A stretch of DNA of 35,745 bases from Lysobacteraceae bacterium (GCA_028871555.1 JAGWNA010000030.1:1-35745), one strand, 5' to 3'. Shown: positions 16,898 through 26,329, numbered from the stretch's first letter. Translations and numbers: made by a program. The notes: a model not told the origin generated them from the sequence alone.

Positions 16898-19114
16898 ATG
16901 CTTCGTCTGCGCATGATCGCCATCGCCACCACGATCGCCCTGGCTGCCTGTTCGCGGCAGCCAGCCGGCACCACCACTTCAGCGCCACCTGCAAAGGCCA
17001 CCACGGTGGCCGCCGCCGGCAGTGCCGCACCGGCCGCCAATGCCATGACCAGCAATCCGTTCTTCAGCGCCAGCACGCTGCCGTTCCAGGCACCGCCGTT
17101 CGACAGGATCACGGACGCCGATTACCAGCCTGCGATCGAGGAGGGCATGAAGCGGCAATTGGCCCAGATCCGGCAGATCGCCGACAACGCGGACGCACCG
17201 ACGTTCGAGAACACCTATGTGGCGATGGAGAAGTCCGGCGTCATGCTGAACCGCGTGCTGGCGGTGTTCGGCGCGGTCACCAGCGCCAACACCGACCCCG
17301 CACTGCAGAAGGTGCAACAGGAGGAGGCGCCCCGGCTGGCCGCGCATCGCGACGCGATCTATCTCGACGACAAGCTGTTCCAGCGGATCGAGGCGGTCTA
17401 CAACCAGCGCGGTACGCTCAAGCTCGATCCCGAGTCGCAGCGCCTGATCGAGGTGGTCTACAAGAACTTCGTGCATGCGGGCGCGAAACTTTCCGCCGCC
17501 GACAAGACCAGGCTGAAGGCATTGAACGAGGAGGAGTCGACGCTCAGCACGCGGTTCACCAATCAGCTGCTGGCCGCGACCAAGGACGCCGCGCTGGTGG
17601 TGGACGACAAGGCCAGGCTGGCCGGCCTGTCCGATGCGCAGATCGCCGCCGCCGCCCAGGCCGCCAAGGATCGCGGACTGGCCGGCAAGTGGGTCCTGCC
17701 GCTGCAGAACACCACGCAGCAGCCCGAATTGCAGGATCTGAGCGATCGCGCCACCCGCCAGGCATTGTTCGAGGCTTCATGGAATCGTGCCGAGAAGGGC
17801 GATGCCAACGACACCCGCAAGATCATCGAGCGGCTCGCGCAGATACGCGCCGAGCAGGCCAGGTTGCTCGGCTTCCCGAACTATGCGGCATGGAAGCTGG
17901 ACGACCAGATGGCCAAGACGCCGGCCACGGCCATCAAGTTCATGCAGCAGCTGGTGCCGGCGGCCACCGCCCGTGCGGAGCATGAGGCGAAGGACATCCA
18001 GGCGCAGATCGACAAGGACCAGAAGGCGCTGAAGCAGCCCGCGTTCAAGCTGCAGCCGTGGGACTGGGACTACTACGCCGAACAGGTGCGCAAGGCCCGC
18101 TACGATCTCGACGAAAATCAGATCAAGCCGTACTTCGAACTCGACAACGTGCTCGAGAACGGCGTGTTCTACGCGGCCAACCAGCTCTACGGGTTGACCT
18201 TCAAGGAGCGCAAGGACATCCCGGTGTACCAGCCGGACGTGCGCGTGTTCGAGGTGTTCGACAAGGACGGCAAGTCGCTGGCGCTGTTCTACGCCGACTA
18301 CTTCAAGCGCGACAACAAGGGCGGCGGTGCGTGGATGGACAACCTGGTCGGCCAGTCCCGGCTGCTCGGCACCAAGCCGGTGATCTACAACGTCGCCAAC
18401 TTCACCAAGCCGGCGGCCGGCCAGCCGGCGCTGCTGTCGTTCGACGACGTGGTCACGATGTTCCACGAGTTCGGCCATGCGCTGCACGGCATGCTCTCCG
18501 ACGAGCAATACCCGACCCTGTCCGGTACCAGCACGGCGCGCGACTTCGTGGAATTCCCGTCGCAGTTCAACGAGCACTGGGCAAGCGATCCGAAGGTCTT
18601 TGCGCATTACGCGAAGAACTACAAGACCGGGGAGCCGATGCCGCAGGCGCTGGTCGACAAGATCAAGAAGGCCCGCAACTTCAACAAGGGCTACGACATG
18701 ACCGAGCTGACGGCTGCCGCGCTGCTCGACATGAACTGGCACACGCTCGGTGCGGATGCGCCGCTCGAGGATGCCGACCGGTTCGAGACGGCCGCGCTGA
18801 AGAAAGACAGGATCGATCTGCGCTATGTGCCGCCGCGCTATCGCTCCAGCTATTTCCAGCACATCTGGGGCAACGGCTACGCGGCCGGCTACTACGCCTA
18901 CCTGTGGACCGAGATGCTGGCCGATGACGGCTTCGAGTGGTTCAAGGAGCACGGCGGACTGACCCGCGCCAACGGCGACCGCTTCCGCGCGATGGTGCTG
19001 TCGCGCGGCAATTCCGAAGACCTGGCCAGGATGTACGAGGACTGGCGCGGCCATGCACCGAGCATCAAGCCGATGCTGAAGGACCGCGGCCTGCAGGGAG
19101 ACTCGAAGAAGTAA
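16898..19114 (+). CDS. dcp: M3-family zinc metallopeptidase lipoprotein (peptidyl-dipeptidase Dcp-like)
   Basis: A 738-residue M3 peptidase. The active site is the thermolysin-like zinc motif HEFGH at 523-527 (FHEFGHALHGM), with the third ligand region further on (FVEFPSQFNEHWA) and the substrate-side block YFQHIWGNGYAAGYYAYLW, typical of Dcp/oligopeptidase A. The start chosen at 16898 gives a lipoprotein signal (LAAC, Cys18, then Ser) and a Thr/Ala-rich linker to about residue 60. E. coli Dcp is cytoplasmic or loosely periplasmic; here export and lipid anchoring are predicted, as in many xanthomonad Dcp homologues. It should cut dipeptides from C-termini of short peptides. A strong terminator follows. 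Confidence 0.92.
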   Translation: MLRLRMIAIATTIALAACSRQPAGTTTSAPPAKATTVAAAGSAAPAANAMTSNPFFSASTLPFQAPPFDRITDADYQPAIEEGMKRQLAQIRQIADNADAPTFENTYVAMEKSGVMLNRVLAVFGAVTSANTDPALQKVQQEEAPRLAAHRDAIYLDDKLFQRIEAVYNQRGTLKLDPESQRLIEVVYKNFVHAGAKLSAADKTRLKALNEEESTLSTRFTNQLLAATKDAALVVDDKARLAGLSDAQIAAAAQAAKDRGLAGKWVLPLQNTTQQPELQDLSDRATRQALFEASWNRAEKGDANDTRKIIERLAQIRAEQARLLGFPNYAAWKLDDQMAKTPATAIKFMQQLVPAATARAEHEAKDIQAQIDKDQKALKQPAFKLQPWDWDYYAEQVRKARYDLDENQIKPYFELDNVLENGVFYAANQLYGLTFKERKDIPVYQPDVRVFEVFDKDGKSLALFYADYFKRDNKGGGAWMDNLVGQSRLLGTKPVIYNVANFTKPAAGQPALLSFDDVVTMFHEFGHALHGMLSDEQYPTLSGTSTARDFVEFPSQFNEHWASDPKVFAHYAKNYKTGEPMPQALVDKIKKARNFNKGYDMTELTAAALLDMNWHTLGADAPLEDADRFETAALKKDRIDLRYVPPRYRSSYFQHIWGNGYAAGYYAYLWTEMLADDGFEWFKEHGGLTRANGDRFRAMVLSRGNSEDLARMYEDWRGHAPSIKPMLKDRGLQGDSKK

Positions 19115-19156
19115 GCGGAACCTCCGCCAGTTGGGGCCGAATAATTGCCCTGCCGC

Positions 19157-19194
19157 AAAAACAGGCCCGCCATGTGCGGGCCTGTTTTTTTTTT
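19157..19194 (+). terminator. Strong intrinsic terminator after the M3 peptidase, probably bidirectional
   Basis: Arms AAAAACAGGCCCGC (19157-19170) and GCGGGCCTGTTTTT (19176-19189) flank a CATGT loop, with the T-run extending to 19194 (ten T in all). The A-run on the other side gives five T on the minus strand, so it could also stop leftward transcripts from the alginate lyase. Confidence 0.93.
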
Positions 19195-19365
19195 GAGGAC
19201 TTGCGCAGCTTGACTCTTCCAGCGGCACTTCAGCAGCTTTTGCGAGCCGCCAATCCAGATCGGAAGCGCAACCCGGCGATCAACGAGGTCGAGCGGGAGG
19301 ACGCGCCGCGGCAGCATCCGAACCCCGGCTGCCAAGTCAGGGGAATACGGGACGGCCCTTTGCCC

Positions 19366-19386
19366 GATCCCTGATCCCTGATCCCG
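19366..19386. repeat. Three 7-bp direct repeats (GATCCCT/G)
   Basis: GATCCCT, GATCCCT and GATCCCG follow each other directly just downstream of the alginate lyase stop. Short GGGAT-type heptad runs are common between genes in xanthomonads. The rest of the 281-bp gap (19115-19395) holds the terminator and no gene that I can support. Confidence 0.6.
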
Positions 19387-19395
19387 GCTTCCGGG

Positions 19396-20508
19396 TTACG
19401 ACGGCGCCGCCACCGTGAGCGCGTAATTCCGGGCCGCGGTGTCGCCGGTCTCGTCGGTCACCAATATGCTGAAGTAGTAGGTGGTGTCCGTCGTGACCGG
19501 ATCCGGCGTACCGCTGAGCACGCCGTCGCTGTTCAACGTCAAGCCGCCGGGCAGCCGGCCGTTGACCACCGACCAGCTGGCGTCGCCGATGCCGCCGGAG
19601 CGCGCCAGTGTCTGGCTGTACGCGTTGTTCGAAGCCGCGCCGCTGAGCGAACGGGTCGTGATCGCCAGGCCATTGTCCGGATGCGTCGCGATCAGGCGGT
19701 AGAAAGCGACTCGTCCACCATCGGTATCGCTGCTGCCGCTGGCCTGCACGTAGTCGCCGACCTTGAAGTACAAGCCGATGCCGGCCCATTTTTGATCGAC
19801 GCTGTAATCGACCCAGGCGTTGGCATTCACGCGCATCACCAGGACGCTGGAAACGACGTGGATTTCGTAGCTGAATGCCTGGCCCAGGCCGATGCCCCAT
19901 GCCAGCGGAAGCACGACGGTGCTGGTCGCATCCGGTGCCGGATCGATCACCGCGTAGACGCTGCCGCTCTCGCTGCTGGTGCTGTAGCGGTACACCAGTT
20001 TGACCAGAGGCCTGGTCTGGAAGCCATGGATCTGGCCGACCACCACCTTGCCGGTGCTGCTCGGGACCTGCCGGACCGCGCACTTGGCCTGCAGCGAGGA
20101 TGTGTCGATCAGGGTCCAGTTCACGTTGTCGTTGTCGGGATCCCGCATTTCGCGCAATTCCGAGCGCGGATAATGCGAACCGGAGGTGGTCGCTCCGTCC
20201 ACCGGCGCCTTGAAGTCGAGGGTCGTGCCGGATGCCCCCATCGCAAACCATTCAGAGGAATAGCCGGTGAGCTGCGAAGGCTGCAACTCCGCAGCCACGC
20301 CGCTGGTGCCGCCGTCCGCGTCCACCGGCAGCGTCAGCTTCCAGTGGCTCAGATCGAAGTATTGCGAGGGTTGCATCGAATTCGCCGCCGCCGCGGGCGC
20401 GGCGAACACCCCCGATGCAGCAGCGATGGCGAAAGCCGCGCCGACGAATCTCAGCGGGAACAGCATGCGCTTGCGGAAGGTACGCGTCTGGAAGGGGCGC
20501 AACAACAT
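19396..20508 (-). CDS. Secreted alginate lyase, polysaccharide lyase family 7, with C-terminal Ig-like domain
   Basis: A 370-residue exported enzyme. The signal peptide runs to about residue 42 (APAAAA). The PL7 jelly-roll (about 45-280) shows the three family motifs: RSELREM (115-121), GQIHG with the QIH catalytic-cleft motif (159-161), and YFKVGDYVQ (247-255), a variant of the usual YFKAGVYNQ. PL7 lyases cut alginate by beta-elimination; QIH tends to mark guluronate-type or mixed specificity, a family trend and not proof. Residues about 290-367 match a putative Ig/cadherin-like domain (GGLTLNSDGVLSGTP) that may aid binding. The ATG at 20508 has GGAGG six bases upstream and is preferred over the in-frame ATG at 20526. 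No alginate synthesis genes are nearby, so a scavenging role is likely. Confidence 0.9.
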   Translation of the reverse strand: MLLRPFQTRTFRKRMLFPLRFVGAAFAIAAASGVFAAPAAAANSMQPSQYFDLSHWKLTLPVDADGGTSGVAAELQPSQLTGYSSEWFAMGASGTTLDFKAPVDGATTSGSHYPRSELREMRDPDNDNVNWTLIDTSSLQAKCAVRQVPSSTGKVVVGQIHGFQTRPLVKLVYRYSTSSESGSVYAVIDPAPDATSTVVLPLAWGIGLGQAFSYEIHVVSSVLVMRVNANAWVDYSVDQKWAGIGLYFKVGDYVQASGSSDTDGGRVAFYRLIATHPDNGLAITTRSLSGAASNNAYSQTLARSGGIGDASWSVVNGRLPGGLTLNSDGVLSGTPDPVTTDTTYYFSILVTDETGDTAARNYALTVAAPS

Positions 20509-20526
20509 CGACTTCCTCCAGCCCAT

Positions 20527-20941
20527 CTAAAGGATGGGGCAGCAAGTCCTGTTCCGATGCGGCCACGTGCACAGTATGCGACTGCCCGACTGAGCGTTGG
20601 CGGAACGGGGGCAATCAAGATTCGAACCGAGGCATGCCTGCAATCGTTCCGGGCCCTCGCATCGATTGCCGCATGCACTGCTGCGCCGTTCACTGCCGAG
20701 GTCGGGCTCCATGAAGTGCGTTGTCGTACGTCGGGCGTATATCCGGACAGGTTGAATTTTTCGATTCCAAAGGCATTCGGCGATTCGCCGGGTCGGCCGC
20801 CGTCTGGGTGCGGCGTTCCGCTTTGCTTGTCCGGCCCGTGTGCCTGCCTTTGCGTGCAGTCGCAGATCGGGCGTGACGAGCGTGGCACACTCGGTTCGGG
20901 GGCGTGGAATAATCCCGGGCTCCCGACTGGAGTCGCCCCGC
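20527..20941. other. Divergent intergenic region between alginate lyase and antiporter genes
   Basis: About 415 bp without a gene that I can support. It must hold the promoters of both flanking genes. AATAAT (20908-20913) could be the -10 of the antiporter gene, but I see no convincing -35. I found no clear operator or terminator here. Confidence 0.4.
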
Positions 20942-22774
20942 GTGGACAGCCACCACTACCTGCAGACTGCACTGGTGTTTTTGCTGGCGACGGTGATCGC
21001 GGTGCCGTTGACCAAGCGCTTCCGGCTGGGCTCGGTGCTGGGTTATCTGCTGGCCGGCGTGGTGATCGGGCCGCAGTTGCTGGGGTTGGTCGACGATACC
21101 GCGGGCGTGAGCACGATCTCGCAGTTCGGCGTGGTGCTGATGCTGTTCGTGATCGGCCTGGAGCTGTCGCCGCAACGCCTGTGGGTGATGCGGCGCCCGG
21201 TGTTCGGTACCGGCCTGCTGCAGGTGCTCAGTGCCGCGTTGGCGATCGGTGCGACAGCGTATTTCCTGTTCGGACTGAGCGGTCGGGCAGCCACGATCGT
21301 CGGCGGCAGCCTGGCATTGTCGTCGACTGCGTTCGGCCTGCAGATTCTCGCCGAGCGCAAGGAGGCCGGCTCGGCGTATGGCCGGCAGGTGTTTGCGATC
21401 CTGCTGTTTCAGGATCTGGCGGCGATTCCGCTGATCGCGGTGGTGCCGTTGCTGGCCGCGTCGTCGGCCGTACGCGGGTTCGATGCGATCGGCGTGCTGC
21501 GCACGATCGGGGTGATCGTTGCGGTGGTGGTGGGCGGTCGCTATCTGTTGCGGCCGGTGTTCCGTTTCGTGGCGCGCGCCGATGCGGTGGAAGTTTCCAC
21601 GGCGACCGCGCTGCTGGTGGTGATGGGCACGGCGTGGGTGATGGAGCGAGCCGGGGTCTCGGCCACGCTGGGCGCGTTTCTGGCCGGCGTGCTGCTGGCC
21701 GATTCGGAATACCGGCACGAAATGGAATCGCACATCGAGCCGTTCAAGGGCCTGTTGCTGGGGCTGTTCTTCATCAGCGTCGGCATGTCGATGGATCTGT
21801 CCCTGCTGCTGCATCGGCCGTTGCCGGTGCTCGGCCTGGTGCTGGGCCTGCTGCTGTTGAAAGGGGTTTTGCTGTGGCCGCTGGCGCGGCTGCCCGGCGG
21901 TCTCGATCGCTCCGACACCCTGCGCCTGGTGGTGCTGCTGGCCTGCGGCGGCGAGTTTGCGTTCGTGCTGCTGCGCCTGGCGGCGGACCGGCAGCTGATC
22001 GGCCTCGTGCAGCGCGACGCCCTGGTGCTGGCGATCAGCCTGTCGATGGCGCTGACGCCGCTGCTGGTGGTGCTGGCGGCGAGGCTGCTGGATCTGAAGC
22101 CGGACAGGCCGACGCGCGAGTTCGATGCGATCGATGCCGACGCGCCGCGGGTGATCATCGCCGGCTTCGGACGCGTCGGGCAGATCATCGCCCGCGTGCT
22201 GCGTGCGCAGGGCATTGCATTCGTGGCATTGGAGCATTCGGTGGAGCAGGTGGATTTTTCGCGCCGTTTCGGCAGCGTCAACCTGTTTTTCGGCGATCCG
22301 GCCCGAGCGGAATTGCTGCGGGCCGCGCGGGCCGACAAGGCCGAGGTGTTCGTGCTGGCCACCGACGATCCGGAAGCGAACCTGCGCACGGCGCGGCTGG
22401 TGAAGCGGCAATACCCGCACCTGAAGATCGTCGCGCGCGCGCGCAACCGCCAGCATGTGTTCCGGCTGATGGACATGGGCGTGGACGAACCGGTGCGCGA
22501 GACGTTCCACTCCAGCCTCAAGATGACCCGCATGACGCTGGAGGCGCTGGGGTTGTCTCCGGCGCTGGCCGCCGACCGGGTCGAGCGTTTCCGCCGCCAT
22601 GACGAGGAACTGCTGAAGCAGCAGTCGCTGGTCTATGACGATGAGGGCAAGCTGCTGCAGAGCACGCGCGACGCGCTGGCCGATCTGCAGCGCTTGTTCG
22701 AGGCCGATGCCCAGCCCGGTGCCGGGCGGGAACGCCGGCGCGACGCCGGTACTGCGCTGGACAGCGAGGATTGA
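20942..22774 (+). CDS. CPA2-family monovalent cation:proton antiporter with RCK/TrkA-N domain (KefB/KefC-like)
   Basis: A 610-residue inner-membrane protein. About twelve hydrophobic helices (1-380) form the Na/H-exchanger-type transport domain, with VIGPQLLGL and FLAGVLLADSEYRHE. A cytoplasmic Rossmann TrkA-N/RCK domain follows (about 403-520, VIIAGFGRVGQIIARVL), which in KefB/KefC binds nucleotide and glutathione adducts and gates K+ efflux. Whether it is a glutathione-gated K+ system or another cation exchanger cannot be settled; no kefF/kefG partner is next to it. The GTG at 20942 aligns with the family N-terminus and has GGAG nine bases upstream. It is convergent with the ankyrin gene (19-bp gap). 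Confidence 0.9.
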   Translation: MDSHHYLQTALVFLLATVIAVPLTKRFRLGSVLGYLLAGVVIGPQLLGLVDDTAGVSTISQFGVVLMLFVIGLELSPQRLWVMRRPVFGTGLLQVLSAALAIGATAYFLFGLSGRAATIVGGSLALSSTAFGLQILAERKEAGSAYGRQVFAILLFQDLAAIPLIAVVPLLAASSAVRGFDAIGVLRTIGVIVAVVVGGRYLLRPVFRFVARADAVEVSTATALLVVMGTAWVMERAGVSATLGAFLAGVLLADSEYRHEMESHIEPFKGLLLGLFFISVGMSMDLSLLLHRPLPVLGLVLGLLLLKGVLLWPLARLPGGLDRSDTLRLVVLLACGGEFAFVLLRLAADRQLIGLVQRDALVLAISLSMALTPLLVVLAARLLDLKPDRPTREFDAIDADAPRVIIAGFGRVGQIIARVLRAQGIAFVALEHSVEQVDFSRRFGSVNLFFGDPARAELLRAARADKAEVFVLATDDPEANLRTARLVKRQYPHLKIVARARNRQHVFRLMDMGVDEPVRETFHSSLKMTRMTLEALGLSPALAADRVERFRRHDEELLKQQSLVYDDEGKLLQSTRDALADLQRLFEADAQPGAGRERRRDAGTALDSED

Positions 22775-22793
22775 GCCGGCAGTGTCAGGATGG

Positions 22794-25700
22794 TCAGTCG
22801 GCCGGTTGTGCCGGCTGGCGCAAGGTTTGCCGCACGCTGGGAATCGCTCCGGCCCGGGCGGTCAGTTCATGCGCGATATCGACATAGCCCAGTTGCCGGG
22901 CGACATCGGCGGCGGTACGTCCGAATGCGTCGACAGCCTGGCGGTCGGCACCGCGCGACAGCAGCACGCGCGCCGGCGGCAGCAGGGCATGCATGGCACA
23001 GGCATGCAGTGCGGTCACGCCGCGCTGGTCGGCGTGCTCGATCCTGGCGCCGGCATCCAGCAGCAGGGGCACCAGTGCACCGATATGGGTGGCATCGCAG
23101 TTGCTGCCCGGGTGCAACTGCGCGCCCAGCAGGAGCAGCAGCGCCGTCTTGCCCTCGCTGTCGACCTGATTGATGTCGGCGGCGTGCTTGAGCAGGCCGT
23201 CGAACAACCGCCGGGCGCGCAGGCTGTCGTTGTGCTCGAAGCCGAACTGTGCCGCGGCATGCAGCGCACTGCGGCCGCGCGCATCGACCGCGTTGACCGC
23301 GGCCCCGGCGCGCAGCAGCAGTGCGACGATCTCCGGGAAGCCCATGGCGGCGGCCACCATCAGTGCCGTGGCATCGTTCGGCAGGCGTTGATCGGCGGCG
23401 ACCTGGCGTTCCAGCAGCAGCGCGACCAGTGCCTCGCGGCGCGCGGCGACCGCGGCGGACAAGGGGGTGACGCCGCTGTGCGAGGCCAGTGTCGGATCGG
23501 CGCCGGCATCGAGCAGGCAGGCGGCAATGTCACGATGCCCCGCACCGCAGGCGCGCAATAACGCCGAGGCACCCTGGTCGTCGCGGGTATCGACGGCGAA
23601 GCCCAGTTCAAGCAGGCGCTGTACCGTGGCGAGGGCGCCGGCGGCGGCGGCGGCGGGCAGATCGTCGGCTCGCAGCGGGCGATGGGGCCGAGGCCAGTCG
23701 CGCCAGTCCAGCCAGCGTTCCACGGCGGGGTGTTCGAGTGCCAGCCCCAGCGGCGTCTCGCCGTTCGCATCGGCAGCTTCCGGGTCGGCACCGCAGGCGA
23801 TCAACGCCCGCACCAGCGGCAGTGCCTGGGCGCCATGTTCCAGCGCGGCGAACAGCGGGGTACGACCGTCGCGATCGCGGCTGTTCGGATCGCAGCCACG
23901 TGCCAGCAAGCCCTGCAACAGTTCCGATTGCGCATTGGCTGCGGCCAGCTGCAGCGGGGTACGCTCGCGCGCGTCCGGACCGAAGGGGTCGGCGCCGCGT
24001 TCGAGCAGGCTCAGCGGCAAGGCGGCGGCTTGCGCCGAGCCACCCAGGTGCGCCAGCGCCTGTGCCAGCAGGCCGGCGCCTGCGGGGCTGGCGCCGGCCT
24101 GCAGCAGATCGTCCAGTGCCTCGGTCGAGCCCGGCAATTGCTGCAACAGGGCGTCGAACAGTCGCTGGCCCAGTGGCGGCAAGGCAGCCGCCGGCGCCTG
24201 TGGAAATTCGGCCGGGTCGGGCAACCGCGGCTGCAGGCGCGCTTCGGCTTCCAGGCCGTTTTCGAGCAGCCAGCGGCGCGCGGCACCCAGGCCGGGGGCG
24301 GCCAGGTCCAGGTACATCCGGGCCAGTTGCGCCTGCGGCCAGCGGCGTGCGATCGCGGAAAAGCCGGAAACGATCGCCCAGTGCCCGAAGCGCAGCGCAT
24401 CGAGCAGATGCTCCGGCGTGTCGGCGCCATCGGCCAGCAGATCGCGGCTGTGGGTGGCCGGCAGCGGGGTGTCCGGGTCGAGCAGCGCGACCAGATCCCA
24501 GCGGCCGGCGGCAGCGGCGTGGTCGAGTGCGCTGCGGCCATCGCTGCCCGGGGTTTTCGGTTCGGCACCGAGGGCGAGCAGTGCGCCGATCGTTTCGCCG
24601 CGCGCATGGGGCGATTGGCAGGCGAGGGTCAATGCATCGCGGCCGTGTTCATCGCGCACGCGCACGTCGGGTTGCGCCTCGGCCAGCATCTGCACGATTT
24701 CGCTGGCGCCGGCACGCGCCGCTTCCATCAATGCCGTGGTGCCGTGACGATCGGCCAGCGTGGCATCGGCGCCGGCGGCGCACAGTGCGCGGGAGATCTG
24801 CACGTGGCCTTCGGCGGCGGCGACCATCAGGGCGCTGCGATGGCACGCATCGACGGCATTGACGGCAGCGCGATGCCTGAGCAGCAGCTTGACGCCGGTG
24901 GCATCGTCATCGGCAATCCCGGCAGCGGCCGCCAGCGCGGGTTCGCCGCCGGCCGGCGCCGGCTTGGCACCGTGCTCCAGCAGGAATTTCGCCAGCGGCC
25001 AGTTGGCGGCGTGGCAGGCGACAGCCAGCGGACTGATGCCGGCCTTGTTCAGTGCGTTGATCGGTGCGGCGGCATCCAGCAGCATCGCCGCCACGCCGGG
25101 TTCGGCACTCAGTACCGCCCCATGCAGCGGCGTGTTGCCCTCGATGTCGGTGGCCAGCGGGCTGGCACCGTTGGCAAGCAGGGTCAGCACCGCCTCGGCA
25201 CGGCCGTGCCAGCTGTCGCGCGTGGCCGCCAGCAGCGGGGTCAGCCCGCCGCTGCTGCGGTTCACGTCCGCGCCCTTGGCAATCAGCGCACGCAGCAGGC
25301 GGGTATCGGGCAGCAGTGCAGCGAGCATCAGCACCGGACGCTGATCGCGATCGGCGGCGGCCGGCGCCGTCTCGGGATCGGCGCCGGCTTCAACCAGCGC
25401 CAGCGCGCGCCCGATATCGCCATCGCGGGTGGCGGCAAGCAGCGCCTGGGCCTGCTCGGGCGTGCCGGCGGTGCGCTCCTGCTCGTTCAGGGGCGAGGTG
25501 GCCAATGTCGCGGCGGTAGCCGGTTTTTCCGGGGAGAGCGAGCTGGCGGGTTTGCATGCCTCGCCGCGCCGCCCGCACAGCAGGGCATGCAGCGTGCGGT
25601 TGGCGACGACCAGACATCCCAGCGGCAGCAGCACGAGCCCGTAAAGCACCAGTGCGGCGATACGCGGCTCGAAGGACAGCAGGCCATACAGGCCGGTCAG

Positions 25701-26258
25701 CGCGATCGCACCGAACGCCAGGACCAGCAGGGCAAACGCCGCCGGCAGGAAGTGGCTGAAGAAACGTTCCTCGCGCGACAGGTGACGACCAAAGGCAATG
25801 CTGCGAAGGGTGGCCGTGAAGATCCATGAGCCATCCTGCTGTGACGGGTAGGCGTCATCCCACACGAACACCAGCCCGAACGCGGGCCATAGTCGCCACA
25901 AGGCCGCCATGGCGAGGGTCAGTGCCGCGACCAACGCCAGTGCGGCGCCGAGGCTGGGCGTGTTGCACAGTTGCAGCATCGGCCAGGCGACCAGCGCGAA
26001 CACCAGCACGCTGTAGCCGGTAAACATCACCAGATGCGCTGCGCCGCGGCGTACGACGGTGCGGGCAAAGCGCGGTTCGGGGTCGAAACCGATCGCGTGA
26101 CAGATCGCCGCCATGGTCAGCGCGTTGGCCAGCAGCAGCGGGATCAGCGTCAGCGGATGGGTGGACAGCCCGGCGGCGGCAACGGCGAGCAACCCCGGAA
26201 TGAACCAGGCGAGCGCTTGCAGGAGAGGTGGGCGGCGGTGCGATTTGGGTTGAGTCAT
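22794..26258 (-). CDS. Large membrane-anchored ankyrin-repeat protein
   Basis: A 1154-residue protein. The first 220 residues hold about six hydrophobic helices. A polar linker (about 225-265) follows, and then some 22-23 ankyrin-type repeats to the C-terminus (for example GNTPLHGAVLSAEPGVAAMLL, shown in part). The array is interrupted around its middle by a Trp/Arg/Pro-rich stretch without clear repeats (from PEHLLDALRFGHWAIVSG to PAAALPPLGQRLF). Ankyrin repeats bind proteins; no enzyme motif is visible. The membrane part plus a long solenoid suggests an inner-membrane scaffold with its solenoid probably cytoplasmic (inference). I chose the ATG at 26258; an in-frame TTG lies 14 codons upstream. 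There is no ribosome-binding site, but a TATACT box lies just before the ATG. Confidence 0.85.
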   Translation of the reverse strand: MTQPKSHRRPPLLQALAWFIPGLLAVAAAGLSTHPLTLIPLLLANALTMAAICHAIGFDPEPRFARTVVRRGAAHLVMFTGYSVLVFALVAWPMLQLCNTPSLGAALALVAALTLAMAALWRLWPAFGLVFVWDDAYPSQQDGSWIFTATLRSIAFGRHLSREERFFSHFLPAAFALLVLAFGAIALTGLYGLLSFEPRIAALVLYGLVLLPLGCLVVANRTLHALLCGRRGEACKPASSLSPEKPATAATLATSPLNEQERTAGTPEQAQALLAATRDGDIGRALALVEAGADPETAPAAADRDQRPVLMLAALLPDTRLLRALIAKGADVNRSSGGLTPLLAATRDSWHGRAEAVLTLLANGASPLATDIEGNTPLHGAVLSAEPGVAAMLLDAAAPINALNKAGISPLAVACHAANWPLAKFLLEHGAKPAPAGGEPALAAAAGIADDDATGVKLLLRHRAAVNAVDACHRSALMVAAAEGHVQISRALCAAGADATLADRHGTTALMEAARAGASEIVQMLAEAQPDVRVRDEHGRDALTLACQSPHARGETIGALLALGAEPKTPGSDGRSALDHAAAAGRWDLVALLDPDTPLPATHSRDLLADGADTPEHLLDALRFGHWAIVSGFSAIARRWPQAQLARMYLDLAAPGLGAARRWLLENGLEAEARLQPRLPDPAEFPQAPAAALPPLGQRLFDALLQQLPGSTEALDDLLQAGASPAGAGLLAQALAHLGGSAQAAALPLSLLERGADPFGPDARERTPLQLAAANAQSELLQGLLARGCDPNSRDRDGRTPLFAALEHGAQALPLVRALIACGADPEAADANGETPLGLALEHPAVERWLDWRDWPRPHRPLRADDLPAAAAAGALATVQRLLELGFAVDTRDDQGASALLRACGAGHRDIAACLLDAGADPTLASHSGVTPLSAAVAARREALVALLLERQVAADQRLPNDATALMVAAAMGFPEIVALLLRAGAAVNAVDARGRSALHAAAQFGFEHNDSLRARRLFDGLLKHAADINQVDSEGKTALLLLLGAQLHPGSNCDATHIGALVPLLLDAGARIEHADQRGVTALHACAMHALLPPARVLLSRGADRQAVDAFGRTAADVARQLGYVDIAHELTARAGAIPSVRQTLRQPAQPAD

Positions 26259-26264
26259 GGGGGC

Positions 26265-26270
26265 AGTATA
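26265..26270 (-). promoter_or_regulatory. -10 box placed for a leaderless transcript of the ankyrin gene
   Basis: TATACT on the minus strand ends six bases before the ATG at 26258, so the predicted transcription start coincides with the start codon. No Shine-Dalgarno sequence precedes the ATG. The -35 region is weak. Confidence 0.4.
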
Positions 26271-26329
26271 GAAATCGTTGAGCCGGCAGACGGTAACCAA
26301 GCGTTAATGCCGCCGTCATGACGCGTCGG

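Noticed and set aside
19257..19270. Short match to the start of a sequencing adapter (AGATCGGAAG)
   Set aside because: Only ten bases match before it diverges, and the flanking sequence is normal intergenic DNA; chance is sufficient.
20883..20897. TGGCAC resembling the -24 element of a sigma54 promoter before the antiporter gene
   Set aside because: The matching -12 element lacks the required GC dinucleotide (GTTC instead of TTGC).
19681..22602. Very long open frame on the plus strand across the alginate lyase and antiporter genes
   Set aside because: It is low-complexity Arg/Gly/Ala-rich translation without domains and overlaps two genes with clear family motifs; such frames are common at high GC.
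23682..25829. 715-codon plus-strand open frame opposite the ankyrin gene
   Set aside because: Its Gln/Arg/Gly-rich translation mirrors the ankyrin codon pattern and shows no motif; the ankyrin frame is clearly the coding one.
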